A stretch of DNA of 36,165 bases from Flavobacteriales bacterium UBA2104 (GCA_002331485.1 DCYS01000039.1:1-36165), one strand, 5' to 3'. Shown: positions 23,440 through 32,355, numbered from the stretch's first letter. A program made the numbers and translations. The notes: generated from the letters alone by a model not told the origin.

Positions 23440-23537
23440 TATTGCTCCTCTGGTAAGTTAGATTTTCTTGCGTTACATACAAACAACGAAAACTTAAAAC
23501 TCGTTTCTGCGTTTACATAGAGGATATTCTTAACTTT

Positions 23538-25172
23538 ATGTTGCAAATGCGACTTACTACGTTTAACAAGATTCTTATAGCTATTTTCTTTCTGATGACC
23601 TTCTTCAGATCGAACGCTCATGGTCAGATCTTAGACCATTATGAGGATTTTGATATCTACTGGGGAGAATCGTTCCGAGACCTTGGTAATGTGGAGCGCA
23701 TTTTAAAAACTAAAGAAGATCACTACGTAAGTGTAGTAAACAGGACCAATCTTTATAATTTCTTTACGGACTATAAGAAAAGGTTCTACTTCGAACCAAT
23801 TGAAGATTTTAGGCCCTACAAGGATAAAAAAGTAAAGTTATACGGAGATGGCAAACGAACTTTCCTTGAGGATTTTGCCGTGCTGAACGACCAGTTACTT
23901 GTAATTAGTAGAAGAAAAAAGTTCTTCAAAAAAAAGGTGAAACTTTATTATCATTTTCTCGATCCGGATAAAGGTGTGAAAGAAAACCATGGTTTTCATC
24001 TGGAAACATATTCTTTGAATCGCTCATTATCTTATGATTACTTATCCGTAGTAAGTAATATTGAAAAATCAAAAGTTGGTTACCTCTATACTATCCCTGG
24101 TGGTAGAAATGAATTCCCGACATATAGCTTTGGGGTCTTCGACAGCACTTATCATATTAAGACACAAGGAACGTCGATCTTCCCCTTTCAGAATAAACAA
24201 ATGCAGTTCGAAAGAAGTTACATCACAAGAAGTGGTGATCTGTATGTTTTAGCTCAAGAGTTTAGCCCTGATCCGAGAGGAATGAATTGGGGAAATAACT
24301 TCAATAATCAAAAACAGCTTACAGTATTTAAGCTGAAAGATGGTGAGTTGTCTGACTTCAATGTTCGGAGAAACGAATTATTATTGAAAGAGATCGAAAT
24401 CACCGCAGATAATGAAGATCTCATCTTCTCTGGACTGTATGCAGATGATGTGCGTTCTGGAATTCGGGGTGTTTTCTTTATGAAGATGAACGATAGTGGT
24501 GATATCATACAAGAGGAGTTCACACGTTTCTCAACTGATTTTAAAATCCAAGGTCAGCAATTACCACAAAATCTACAGTTAAACAATCCTAATTTCCGAG
24601 AAGGATTAGGCAGCTACCGCATGCGTGACTTAAGAAAAACAGAAGATGGTGGATTTATTGGGATAGCCGAGCATTTTGATATTGAAGAACGTTTTAGTGG
24701 AACAGGTGCACCAGGAACGAATAATCGAGTTGATACATATTACTATTACAACAACATCATTATTTACAAGCTAGATAGTACAGGTAGACTCATTTGGAAC
24801 ACGGTAGTTTCAAAAAATCAACATTCAATAAATGATGGTGGTTATTATCTATCTTTCTCGAAATACGTCAGTGATTCAACAATGTATTTGGTGTTCAACG
24901 ATAACAGTAAGAACTATAACGATGAAGGTAGATTTTTGAACGAAGCAAATCCAAAAACTGCATATTTCAACTCGTGGAGAAATGCTATAGCCTTTGTTGA
25001 AGTTGATCTAAAAACAGGGCGAATAAAAAGAAGATCGATCGGTGGGAAGAAACAAACTGACACCGTTATTGTACCCAAACTCTGCATCGAGAATCAAGAA
25101 GACGAAGAACTGTTCCTTTACAGCAAGAGTGGAAATAAACACCGATATGGAAGAATTCAGTTCAACTTTTGA
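23538..25172 (+). CDS. Exported protein of unknown function
   Basis: 544 residues from the ATG at 23538; a second ATG at 23547 is equally possible. A signal peptide (ILIAIFFLMTFFRSNAHG) is cleaved before QILDHYEDF. The rest is rich in beta strands with aromatic residues and regularly spaced segments such as GDLYVLAQEFSPDP, DLIFSGLYADDVRSG, GGFIGIAEHFDIEE and LIWNTVVSKNQHS, which suggests a beta-propeller-like fold. No known family or catalytic motif is recognised, and there is no T9SS C-terminal domain. Probably periplasmic or outer-membrane associated. The next gene has its own promoter. Confidence 0.65.
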   Translation: MLQMRLTTFNKILIAIFFLMTFFRSNAHGQILDHYEDFDIYWGESFRDLGNVERILKTKEDHYVSVVNRTNLYNFFTDYKKRFYFEPIEDFRPYKDKKVKLYGDGKRTFLEDFAVLNDQLLVISRRKKFFKKKVKLYYHFLDPDKGVKENHGFHLETYSLNRSLSYDYLSVVSNIEKSKVGYLYTIPGGRNEFPTYSFGVFDSTYHIKTQGTSIFPFQNKQMQFERSYITRSGDLYVLAQEFSPDPRGMNWGNNFNNQKQLTVFKLKDGELSDFNVRRNELLLKEIEITADNEDLIFSGLYADDVRSGIRGVFFMKMNDSGDIIQEEFTRFSTDFKIQGQQLPQNLQLNNPNFREGLGSYRMRDLRKTEDGGFIGIAEHFDIEERFSGTGAPGTNNRVDTYYYYNNIIIYKLDSTGRLIWNTVVSKNQHSINDGGYYLSFSKYVSDSTMYLVFNDNSKNYNDEGRFLNEANPKTAYFNSWRNAIAFVEVDLKTGRIKRRSIGGKKQTDTVIVPKLCIENQEDEELFLYSKSGNKHRYGRIQFNF

Positions 25173-25214
25173 TCTTGGCATGTATAATAATCCCTCGAAT
25201 TGGTAGTTTTAATA

Positions 25215-25245
25215 TTGAACGTGTGCAGTCAGATGTGTACATTTG
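25215..25245 (+). promoter_or_regulatory. Promoter of the barrel-protein/waaA operon
   Basis: TTG (25215-25217), 20 bases, TACATTTG (25238-25245): a full Bacteroidota consensus, 32 bases before the TTG start codon. Confidence 0.75.
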
Positions 25246-25277
25246 TATCAATTGAACATCAACGAAACATTTAAAAA

Positions 25278-26048
25278 TTGAAGCTGATCTTAAAATATTT
25301 ACCTGTAACAATTCTATGTTTAGTTCTCTCTTTTAGCACTTACAGTCAAAGGGATGTAAGTAAGGAAACTATCGGAACACCTTACTGTGGGATCCAATAC
25401 GGACTGAACTGGACAGGTGAAGATCTTGCTGATCGATATGGATTAACCAATGCCTTAGGTGCTTTCGCTGGATACAAAACCAAACGAAATTTCATTTTTG
25501 GGTTAGATGGTAACTACCTGTTTGGGAATGATATACGTATTGATGGTGTTCTTGATAACCTGAGGGACGAACAAGGAAATATCACCAATTCTTCTGGTGG
25601 TCCTGCAATCGTGCTGCTTTTCAACCGAGGTTTTCATGTTAATGGCTCAATCGGTAAAGTTTTTCCTATACTGAGCCCTAATCCAAATTCAGGTATTATG
25701 GTTCAGCTAAGTGCTGGTTATTTGTGGCATCGATTAAGAGTTGAAACGCAGGAAGATGATGTTCCACAATTACAAGGAGACTATCGAAAAGGCTATGATC
25801 GACTGACAATTGGTGTGAATACTGCTCAGTTCATCGGTTACAGTTTTATGGCAGATCAGGGAATCTATAATTTCTACGCAGGATTTTATTGTCAGCAGGG
25901 ATTCACAAGGAATCAACGTTCAGAATTTTGGGATAAACCCAATGAAGTTGTTTCTCAGGACTTAAGGCTCGAATTAATGTATGGTTTTCGAGTTGGATGG
26001 CTAATCCCAATTTACAAACGTCAACCAAAGGACTACTACTTTAATTGA
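25278..26048 (+). CDS. Exported outer-membrane beta-barrel-like protein (TTG start)
   Basis: 256 residues. The only usable start is the TTG at 25278: an in-frame stop lies two codons upstream (25272-25274), and starting here gives a clean signal peptide MKLILKYLPVTILCLVLSFS cut before QRDVS. The mature part has alternating strands with glycine and aromatic residues (YGLNWTGEDL, GAFAGYKTKRNFIFGLDGNY, GIMVQLSAGYLWHRLRV, NFYAGFYCQQGF) ending in a hydrophilic tail, as in small outer-membrane barrels. No specific family is assigned. waaA begins 5 bases after its stop codon, so the two are almost certainly co-transcribed and translation may be coupled. Confidence 0.75.
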   Translation: MKLILKYLPVTILCLVLSFSTYSQRDVSKETIGTPYCGIQYGLNWTGEDLADRYGLTNALGAFAGYKTKRNFIFGLDGNYLFGNDIRIDGVLDNLRDEQGNITNSSGGPAIVLLFNRGFHVNGSIGKVFPILSPNPNSGIMVQLSAGYLWHRLRVETQEDDVPQLQGDYRKGYDRLTIGVNTAQFIGYSFMADQGIYNFYAGFYCQQGFTRNQRSEFWDKPNEVVSQDLRLELMYGFRVGWLIPIYKRQPKDYYFN

Positions 26049-26053
26049 TCTCA

Positions 26054-27265
26054 ATGCTCTATAATCTGGGGATATATTTATATGGAGGGTTGATCAGACT
26101 CGCATCGCTCTGGAATAAAAAAGCTAAGAAATGGGTTGAAGGGAGAGCTGGTTTTTGGAATCAGAACCTTGAGATACCAAACGATCGTAAAGTGATCTGG
26201 TTCCATTGTGCTTCAATGGGAGAATATGACCAAGGACTACCCGTGATGCAGGCGTTCAAAGAAGCTGACCCTAAAAATTTCATTTTGGTAACTTTCTTCA
26301 GCCCTTCTGGTTATGAAGCGTTGATCTCGAAATCAATCGGTGATCATACATGTTACTTACCGTTGGATACTCCTCGAAATGCGAAAAAATTCATAGAAAA
26401 GTTTCACCCAACGAAAGCGTTTTTCGTCAAATACGAATACTGGTTAAACTTTATCGACGCATGTACTAAAAATGGGTGTAAACTTTATGGACTTAGCGCA
26501 TTGTTCAGAGATGACCAAAGATTCTTTAAATGGTACGCAGGTCGTTTCAAATCAATGATAAAAAAGTTTGATCATTTCTTTTTACAGAATGAAACAAGTG
26601 CAAGTGTATTACGATCTAATGGTTACGAAAACTTTACTATCTCTGGAGATACGAGATACGACAGAGTAATTTTACGAGCTAAAGAGGATAGATCAAATGA
26701 GATCTTTGAAAAATGGTCTCGGGTAGATTCAAAAATTCTTGTCATTGGAAGTTCATGGCCAAAAGACGAGCAGCTACTGATTTCACTGATCAACAAAAAA
26801 CAGATCGAGGAATTGGTCATATTAGCTCCCCATGAAGTAAACACTGAACACATTTCAAGTATAGAGAAACAGCTTTCAGTTCCTTATCAGAAATATACAG
26901 ATCTTGAAAACGGTGTTGAATTAAAGATGGATACACAAGTGATCATTTTAAACTGTATTGGAGTACTTGCCTACGCATACAAATACGGTTCAATTGCTTA
27001 TGTTGGGGGTGCTTTTGGAACTGGTCTACATAATATTCTTGAACCAGCTTCATTCGGATTACCGGTGATCTTTGGACCACAACACAGTAAATTCCCGGAA
27101 GCAGATGATTTTATCGAGGCTGGAATAGGTTCAAGTATTCAGACTTCCACTGAATTGCTTTCTGTATACAATCGATTTAAGGATAGTGATTTCGAAGAAG
27201 AGGTTCTTTCATTCATGAAGAGAAAAAGTGGAGCGACAGATGAAGTAATGAGTTACTTCAAATAA
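26054..27265 (+). CDS. waaA: 3-deoxy-D-manno-octulosonic acid (KDO) transferase
   Basis: 403 residues from the ATG at 26054; the TTG nine bases earlier overlaps the previous stop codon. N-terminal membrane-associated helix (MLYNLGIYLYGGLIRLAS), then a GT-B fold: WFHCASMGEYDQGLP with the conserved catalytic acid Glu, YEYWLNFI, ISGDTRYDRV, VIGSSWPKDEQLL, YVGGAFGTGLHNILEPASFGLPVIFGP. It adds KDO from CMP-KDO to lipid IVA on the inner face of the inner membrane, early in lipopolysaccharide synthesis. Its place after an outer-membrane-barrel-like gene fits an envelope operon. A terminator follows directly. Confidence 0.95.
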   Translation: MLYNLGIYLYGGLIRLASLWNKKAKKWVEGRAGFWNQNLEIPNDRKVIWFHCASMGEYDQGLPVMQAFKEADPKNFILVTFFSPSGYEALISKSIGDHTCYLPLDTPRNAKKFIEKFHPTKAFFVKYEYWLNFIDACTKNGCKLYGLSALFRDDQRFFKWYAGRFKSMIKKFDHFFLQNETSASVLRSNGYENFTISGDTRYDRVILRAKEDRSNEIFEKWSRVDSKILVIGSSWPKDEQLLISLINKKQIEELVILAPHEVNTEHISSIEKQLSVPYQKYTDLENGVELKMDTQVIILNCIGVLAYAYKYGSIAYVGGAFGTGLHNILEPASFGLPVIFGPQHSKFPEADDFIEAGIGSSIQTSTELLSVYNRFKDSDFEEEVLSFMKRKSGATDEVMSYFK

Positions 27266-27266
27266 A

Positions 27267-27296
27267 AAAGCACCATTGGTTCTCAATGATGCTTTT
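27267..27296 (+). terminator. Terminator after waaA
   Basis: AAAAGCACCATTG pairs with CAATGATGCTTTT with one mismatch, loop GTTCT. An A tract on the 5' side gives the minus-strand gene a T run too, though that gene ends beyond it at 27319. Confidence 0.8.
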
Positions 27297-27318
27297 AAAA
27301 AATTATTTCAAACTTCGT

Positions 27319-28038
27319 CTAATCTCTTCCTCCCAATAAGTGAAGTAAAGACATAAATAAGTTGATAAAAAGGATATATAATGTCAATCCTCCCATTAAA
27401 CTCAATTTCTGTTTATTCTCTTTTGCCATTTGTGGATCATTAGCGATCGCTTTCAACTTTTGCATTTCCCATGCAGTAAGTCCTGTAAATACAAAAACGC
27501 CGATAATTGATATCAGGTATCCTAACCAGGTACTCCCAACAAACATGTTAATCATTGCCGCAAAGAAGATCCCGATAAAAGCCATATAAAGTAGACTTCC
27601 CATCTTAGAAAGATCCACCTGTGTGGTATAACCAAGAATAGCCATTCCTGCAAAAGCCCCGGCCGTAACAAAGAATGTCGTTACAATATCCCCTAAGCTA
27701 TAAACAAAAAAGATGGAAGACAGAGATGCTCCTATCAATGCAGAGTAAAGAATAAAAAGTCCTACTAATGCACCCACAGAGAAAGATTGATACTTGAATT
27801 GAATCAATAATACTAATCCTAATGGAGCAAATGCTACCACATAGAACAAAGGGCTTACAGTACCAGTTTCAAAATTCAGAAACCACTCTACAAACAAACC
27901 TGAGCTAGCCAGATACCAGGAAACAACTCCTGATACGAGTAGCGCCATAAACATGTATGTATACACTCCCGTAAAAAATTCCTTCACTTCAGATTTTGAT
28001 GCTACTCCTTCGTCGGTAACGTCTAAAAATTCTTGCAT
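27319..28038 (-). CDS. Bax inhibitor-1 / YccA family membrane protein
   Basis: 239 residues from the ATG at 28038; a longer frame to 28113 runs through the promoter. Seven hydrophobic segments. Family hallmarks: FFTGVYTYMFMALLVSGVVSWYLA near the N-terminus (split at the first helix), FFVTAGAFAGMAILGYTTQVDLSKMGSLL, and the C-terminal LYILFINLFMSLLHLLG. BI-1/YccA proteins act as pH-sensitive calcium leak channels or modulators of FtsH in bacteria. No ftsH is adjacent, so the role stays general. A TATCTTTG -7 element lies at 28060-28067. Confidence 0.92.
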   Translation of the reverse strand: MQEFLDVTDEGVASKSEVKEFFTGVYTYMFMALLVSGVVSWYLASSGLFVEWFLNFETGTVSPLFYVVAFAPLGLVLLIQFKYQSFSVGALVGLFILYSALIGASLSSIFFVYSLGDIVTTFFVTAGAFAGMAILGYTTQVDLSKMGSLLYMAFIGIFFAAMINMFVGSTWLGYLISIIGVFVFTGLTAWEMQKLKAIANDPQMAKENKQKLSLMGGLTLYILFINLFMSLLHLLGGRD

Positions 28039-28059
28039 AATATTTAATTTTAATCCATA

Positions 28060-28067
28060 CAAAGATA
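28060..28067 (-). promoter_or_regulatory. -7 element of the Bax-inhibitor-1 gene
   Basis: The minus strand reads TATCTTTG, 21 bases before the ATG at 28038. No -33 TTG at the standard distance. Confidence 0.55.
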
Positions 28068-28277
28068 CAACTTCAGTTGAGCTTAAATGTTTAAAAATTG
28101 TGAATTTAAACATGCCCTTAACACTGACATCACAGAAATAGTTTTGATTTTTTTAGAACTTCGCTTACAAAACAACTAAGTAGTTGATTCTCTGAACACC
28201 CCGAAAACAAAGGAAATTTAATGATTGATTAATGTATTTGATCTTTGGATTTAGTCTATTTGTTGAAAAATGAACAA

Positions 28278-29069
28278 ATGAATTCAGTGACCACAACTTC
28301 CTTTCTATATGAGGATGAACTCCAAAAGAGTTTGGAAAGCGCGAAAATCGTTCAGGAGGGGTTATTACCGAAGAAAAGGCATCTAAAACGCGTACTTGGA
28401 ACATACTTTACATTGTACAAGCCTCGAGATGTCATTTCCGGGGACTTTTATTGGGTGGGTAGAAAACATGGATTGGATTATTTAGTTGTAGGAGATTGCA
28501 CTGGTCATGGTATCTCGGCTTCTTTATTATCTGTTCTTGCATTGAACTTGTTTGAATATGTTATTATGAATAAAGGGATCAAACGAGTAAATAAGATATT
28601 GCAAGAAGTGGACAAAAAGTTTATTGAAAGCTTTAATCGTGATGGACTGCATGACAATCCGTGGATAGATCTTTCTATTGTATGTATCGATAGAGAAAAC
28701 AATAAAATTCATTATTCTTCGGCGAACAGAAAGATGTTGATCGTTAGTAACTATGATGATTACCACGTGATAAGGGGCAGTAGATATCCAATCGGAGGTT
28801 GGCAAATTGAAGATAACCGGACTTTTACAGCAACCATTTTACCTTTTGAACAAGGTGACATGCTATACCTTGGATCAGATGGTTTTCAAGATCAAATGGG
28901 CGGAATGAAAGGAAAAAAATTTAAATCAAAGCGTTTACATGAACTTCTACGATCTCTCAATGATCTTCCAATAAATGAACAGAAGAAATATCTGGAAAAA
29001 ACATTTGTTAAATGGGCAGCAAACACCAAACAAACGGATGATATTTGTATTGTCGGACTGCGACTTTAA
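28278..29069 (+). CDS. SpoIIE/RsbU-type PP2C serine phosphatase, stand-alone
   Basis: 263 residues from the ATG at 28278. A short N-terminal helix (~12-30, LQKSLESAKIVQEGLLPKKR) is the linker that usually joins a sensor to the phosphatase. The catalytic domain follows with metal-binding Asp56 (SGDFYW), Asp73 (GDCTGHGISASLLS), YLGSDGFQDQMGG and the terminal DDICIVGLRL. These enzymes dephosphorylate anti-sigma-factor antagonists or similar STAS proteins, but no STAS or anti-sigma kinase gene is nearby. No sensor domain is present, unlike the long TPR-SpoIIE proteins common in Bacteroidota. The 3' end overlaps hslR by 4 bases. Confidence 0.87.
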   Translation: MNSVTTTSFLYEDELQKSLESAKIVQEGLLPKKRHLKRVLGTYFTLYKPRDVISGDFYWVGRKHGLDYLVVGDCTGHGISASLLSVLALNLFEYVIMNKGIKRVNKILQEVDKKFIESFNRDGLHDNPWIDLSIVCIDRENNKIHYSSANRKMLIVSNYDDYHVIRGSRYPIGGWQIEDNRTFTATILPFEQGDMLYLGSDGFQDQMGGMKGKKFKSKRLHELLRSLNDLPINEQKKYLEKTFVKWAANTKQTDDICIVGLRL

Positions 29070-29464
29070 TCCAAATCCCAGTCATCTTCATCATTCCAAT
29101 CTAGAAAAGATGAAATTGCCCTTCTGTCTTTTTTGGTAGGCTTCCCTGTCCCGTGATGACGATAACTACGCTGTGCTGCGAGATATGTTTTAAACTTCTC
29201 GATCTCGACTTCAGGAGTAGTATCAATAATGTAATCTTCTACTAACTTGGCTCCTACCCTCTTGTTGAGCAAGTCTTTGATCTTATAACTAAATACAGCA
29301 TTATGTCGAGTGATCTGAACAGTATCACCGATCTGCACATCTTTTGACGGCTTAACCTGTTCTCCATTCAATTTGATCTTGCCTTTTTTAACTCGATCCG
29401 TTGCTTTCGAACGTGTTTTACTTAATCGGACACACCAAACAAATTTATCTAGTCGCGTGCTCAT
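29066..29464 (-). CDS. hslR: S4-domain RNA-binding protein, Hsp15 homolog
   Basis: 132 residues. The N-terminal S4 domain (~3-60, RLDKFVWCVRLSKTRSKA and VKKGKIKLNGEQVKPSKDVQIGD) is followed by a basic C-terminal part (RSYRHHGTGKPTKKDRR) and an acidic tail (DWNDEDDWDLD). E. coli Hsp15 binds 50S subunits with a stalled nascent chain and helps recycle them. The start ATG at 29464 overlaps the end of the upstream yjbR-like gene by 20 bases, indicating translational coupling in an operon. Confidence 0.9.
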   Translation of the reverse strand: MSTRLDKFVWCVRLSKTRSKATDRVKKGKIKLNGEQVKPSKDVQIGDTVQITRHNAVFSYKIKDLLNKRVGAKLVEDYIIDTTPEVEIEKFKTYLAAQRSYRHHGTGKPTKKDRRAISSFLDWNDEDDWDLD

Positions 29465-29807
29465 TGAGTTCTGCTTGAATTTTCTTTGAGAAACTATTAA
29501 ATATTAATTCATAGGAATGATCAATTAATTCAATGATCAATTTTTCAGGTACATCACGATCGAAATAAACGGTATTCCAATGTTTTTTGCTCATATGATA
29601 ACCAGGTATAATACCTTCATAAGATGCTCTAAGCTCAACAGCTCTTTCGGGATCGCATTTAAGATTACATCGATTACCGTCTTCCAATCCGATCAATGCA
29701 TACATTTTCCCATTCAGTTTGAAGACTAAGGTATTTTCATCAAAAGGAAAAGACTCACTTACATGAGCCTTTTCCAAACAATATTCTCTAAACGTTTCTA
29801 CGTTCAT
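29445..29807 (-). CDS. MmcQ/YjbR family protein
   Basis: 120 residues, full length for the family. Typical features: FREYCLEKAHVSESFPFDENTLVFKLNGKMYALI, then CNLKCDPERAVELR, PGYHMSKKHWNTVYFD and a helical C-terminus. The fold is a double-wing DNA-binding-like one (CyaY-like), but no biochemical role is firmly known. The gene lies 6 bases after the desaturase stop codon and overlaps hslR, so the three form a probable operon: desaturase, yjbR-like, hslR. Confidence 0.88.
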   Translation of the reverse strand: MNVETFREYCLEKAHVSESFPFDENTLVFKLNGKMYALIGLEDGNRCNLKCDPERAVELRASYEGIIPGYHMSKKHWNTVYFDRDVPEKLIIELIDHSYELIFNSFSKKIQAELNEHATR

Positions 29808-29813
29808 GAAATT

Positions 29814-30911
29814 CTATAATTCGTCTTGACGACCTAATCTTTTCAACATTTTTGCATGGCTCACCAAAGCTCCAGCAAATGTCTTCTCTGAATTATATGG
29901 TAAATTAAATTCCTCCGCTGTCTCACGAACAATTTTAGAAAGTTTCTTATAGTGAACGTGACAAACATTTGGAAACAAATGGTGCTCGATCTGGAAATTC
30001 AATCCTCCTACGAACCATGAGAAAAACTTACTCTTCGGAGCAAAGTTCGCTGTATTCAATAACTGACTTACAGCCCAGTCTGCTTTGATATTACCAGACT
30101 CATCAGGCATAGGGTAATTTGATGATGGTACAACATGTGCTGGCTGGAAAATACAACCTAAAACCACACCTGTAATGTAATGCATCATGATAAACCCAAT
30201 TAATGTTAGCCACCAAGGTGCCGGAGAGAAGATCAATGGCAAAACCAAAATCACTCCATAATATAAAAGTTTAGCTCCAAGGATTTGGATAAATAACTTA
30301 GCTGTTGTTGAAGAATTCTCAGTTTTAGTTAACCCTCGCTTCGAGTAATCAAACAACTGTCTAAAATCCTTAACAGTTACCCACATCAACGTCATCATTC
30401 CGTAAAGGAACCAAGCGTAAAGATGTTGGTATTTGTGTAATTTTCTTCGCTTTTCGTAAGGACTGAATCGCATTACTTTTCCAGGCGCGATATCTTCATC
30501 CATACCTGTAACATTAGTATAAGTGTGGTGAAGCACATTATGCTGAATACGCCACATAAATGGACTACCTCCAGCCATATTCAAAAACGAACCAAAGAAG
30601 TTATTTACTTTTTTATTCTTAGAATAGGCACCATGATTTGCATCGTGCATTATTGATAATCCGATTCCAGAAACTCCGAATCCCATGATTGCCCACATCA
30701 AAAGTATAAGCCATGTATTTTCAAAAACTGTAAGAATCAAAATAAATGGAACGAGATATAAAGCTACCATAAAAATAGACTTAATCACCATCCCAAAATT
30801 ACCATAACGAGAAATATTATTCTCTTTAAAATAGCCTCTAACCCTCTTCTGTAAAGTCTTGTAGAACTCCACGTTACTAGAGCGATCAAAGGTAATGTTG
30901 TTGTTTTGCAT
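29814..30911 (-). CDS. Membrane fatty-acid desaturase (acyl-lipid / linoleoyl-CoA desaturase-like)
   Basis: 365 residues. Four hydrophobic segments and the three histidine boxes of membrane di-iron desaturases: HDANHG (His89, His93), HNVLHH (His124, His128, His129) and QIEHH near residue 312. The Gln in the third box is typical of front-end (delta-5/6-type) desaturases, and no cytochrome b5 domain is fused. It introduces a double bond into membrane acyl chains using oxygen and reduced ferredoxin or cytochrome b5. Position specificity cannot be told. First gene of a three-gene operon; a promoter and palindrome lie upstream. Confidence 0.92.
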   Translation of the reverse strand: MQNNNITFDRSSNVEFYKTLQKRVRGYFKENNISRYGNFGMVIKSIFMVALYLVPFILILTVFENTWLILLMWAIMGFGVSGIGLSIMHDANHGAYSKNKKVNNFFGSFLNMAGGSPFMWRIQHNVLHHTYTNVTGMDEDIAPGKVMRFSPYEKRRKLHKYQHLYAWFLYGMMTLMWVTVKDFRQLFDYSKRGLTKTENSSTTAKLFIQILGAKLLYYGVILVLPLIFSPAPWWLTLIGFIMMHYITGVVLGCIFQPAHVVPSSNYPMPDESGNIKADWAVSQLLNTANFAPKSKFFSWFVGGLNFQIEHHLFPNVCHVHYKKLSKIVRETAEEFNLPYNSEKTFAGALVSHAKMLKRLGRQDEL

Positions 30912-30928
30912 ACTATAAAATTAAATTG

Positions 30929-30941
30929 CTCACAATGTGAG
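30929..30941 (-). promoter_or_regulatory. 13-bp palindrome just downstream of the desaturase promoter, candidate operator
   Basis: CTCACA-A-TGTGAG is a perfect dyad starting 8 bases after the -7 element, where a bound regulator would block initiation or early elongation. Confidence 0.5.
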
Positions 30942-30948
30942 TACATAA

Positions 30949-30982
30949 CAAATGTACGAAATTATAAATAAGTAGGTTTCAA
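30949..30982 (-). promoter_or_regulatory. Promoter of the desaturase operon
   Basis: Minus strand TTG (30982-30980), 23 bases, TACATTTG (30956-30949). This is at the long end of the allowed spacing, 38 bases before the ATG. Confidence 0.6.
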
Positions 30983-31066
30983 AACCAACCATTCAAAGAC
31001 AGTTAATTAACAATTATTGTAGTCCTGTTCACATATAGTTATTATATACAATAAAAAAGATTCTGT

Positions 31067-31074
31067 TAATTTTG
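31067..31074 (+). promoter_or_regulatory. -7 element of pgk
   Basis: TAATTTTG ends 18 bases before the ATG at 31093. No -33 TTG at the normal spacing. Confidence 0.55.
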
Positions 31075-31092
31075 ACGAAAATTTCAAACAAT

Positions 31093-32283
31093 ATGAGAAG
31101 CATAAAAGGCCTTGATTTTACTGGAAAGAGAGCGTTAGTTCGTGTTGATTTTAATGTTCCGATCAATGAGGAGGGAAAGATCACAGATGACACCCGCATC
31201 AGAGCAGCTTTGCCTACAATTAATACAATTTTAGAGAATAACGGTAGTGTAGTTCTAATGTCTCACTTGGGCAGGCCGAAAAATGGACCTGAAGATAAAT
31301 TCTCATTGAATCAATTGGTTGACCACCTCAGTTCATTGATCAATAAAGACGTTAAGTTCGCAAACGATTGCATAGGTGATGAAGCAGTGAAGTTGACGAG
31401 CTCTCTTCAAAAAGGAGAAGTAGTTCTTCTTGAAAACCTAAGATTTCACAATGAGGAAAAAGCAGGTGACAGAACATTTGCAGAACAACTCTCAAAACAT
31501 GGTGATATCTATATTAACGATGCTTTTGGAACCGCTCATCGTGCTCACGCAAGTACGGCTATCATCGCTGATTTTTTTCCCAACGACAAGTATTTCGGAA
31601 TTCTATTAGAGAATGAGATCTTGAACATTGATAAGGTACTGAAATCACCTCAATCACCTACTCTTGCCGTTGTTGGAGGTGCTAAAGTAAGCTCAAAGAT
31701 CACTATTATTGAAAACCTACTTGAAACAGTTGATGACTTGATCATCGGTGGTGGAATGGCATACACATTTATTAAAGCACAAGGCGGAAAGATCGGTGCT
31801 TCGCTAGTGGAGGATGACTACCTGGAGACAGCCAAAGGAATTATGAATAAAGCCACTGAGAAAGGAGTAAATATTCACTTACCAAGTGATACTATCGTTG
31901 CTGATAAATTCGATGCAGCAGCGAATACTCAGGAGCAAAAGATCGATCAAATAGAAGACGGTTGGATGGGACTAGATATCGGAAAAGAATCAATTGATGC
32001 TTTCAGATCTGTAATTCTTAATTCCAAGACTATTTTATGGAACGGCCCAATGGGTGTATTTGAGATGGAGAAGTTTCAAAAAGGAACAGTTTTAGTTGCT
32101 GAGGCTATTGCCGAGTCTACTCAAAATGGTGCATTCTCTTTGGTAGGTGGAGGCGATTCTGTAGCAGCTGTTAATCAATTCAATCTTTCTGATCAGGTGA
32201 GTTATGTTTCTACAGGAGGAGGAGCAATGCTTGAATACCTGGAAGGGAAGGTTTTACCTGGTATACAGGCTATTCGAAGCTAG
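31093..32283 (+). CDS. pgk: Phosphoglycerate kinase
   Basis: 396 residues from the ATG at 31093; the TTG at 31072 overlaps the -7 element and was rejected. Signature motifs: RALVRVDFNVP (~12-22), SHLGRPKN (~58-65), LLENLRFHNEE, YINDAFGTAHRAHAS, VVGGAKVSSKI, GGGMAYTF, WNGPMGVFE and GGGDSVAAVNQF near the end. It makes ATP and 3-phosphoglycerate from 1,3-bisphosphoglycerate. It stands alone with its own terminator; enolase lies 3 kb away on the other strand. Confidence 0.98.
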   Translation: MRSIKGLDFTGKRALVRVDFNVPINEEGKITDDTRIRAALPTINTILENNGSVVLMSHLGRPKNGPEDKFSLNQLVDHLSSLINKDVKFANDCIGDEAVKLTSSLQKGEVVLLENLRFHNEEKAGDRTFAEQLSKHGDIYINDAFGTAHRAHASTAIIADFFPNDKYFGILLENEILNIDKVLKSPQSPTLAVVGGAKVSSKITIIENLLETVDDLIIGGGMAYTFIKAQGGKIGASLVEDDYLETAKGIMNKATEKGVNIHLPSDTIVADKFDAAANTQEQKIDQIEDGWMGLDIGKESIDAFRSVILNSKTILWNGPMGVFEMEKFQKGTVLVAEAIAESTQNGAFSLVGGGDSVAAVNQFNLSDQVSYVSTGGGAMLEYLEGKVLPGIQAIRS

Positions 32284-32308
32284 AGCATTTACTCTCAATA
32301 AAACTAAA

Positions 32309-32336
32309 AAAAGCCGTTTCAAATGAAACGGCTTTT
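32309..32336. terminator. Terminator between pgk and the second T9SS protein, usable both ways
   Basis: A perfect 13-bp stem AAAAGCCGTTTCA / TGAAACGGCTTTT with loop AA (practically a 4-base loop), A tract before and T tract after. Confidence 0.9.
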
Positions 32337-32355
32337 CTGTTAATCTCTTTTATCA

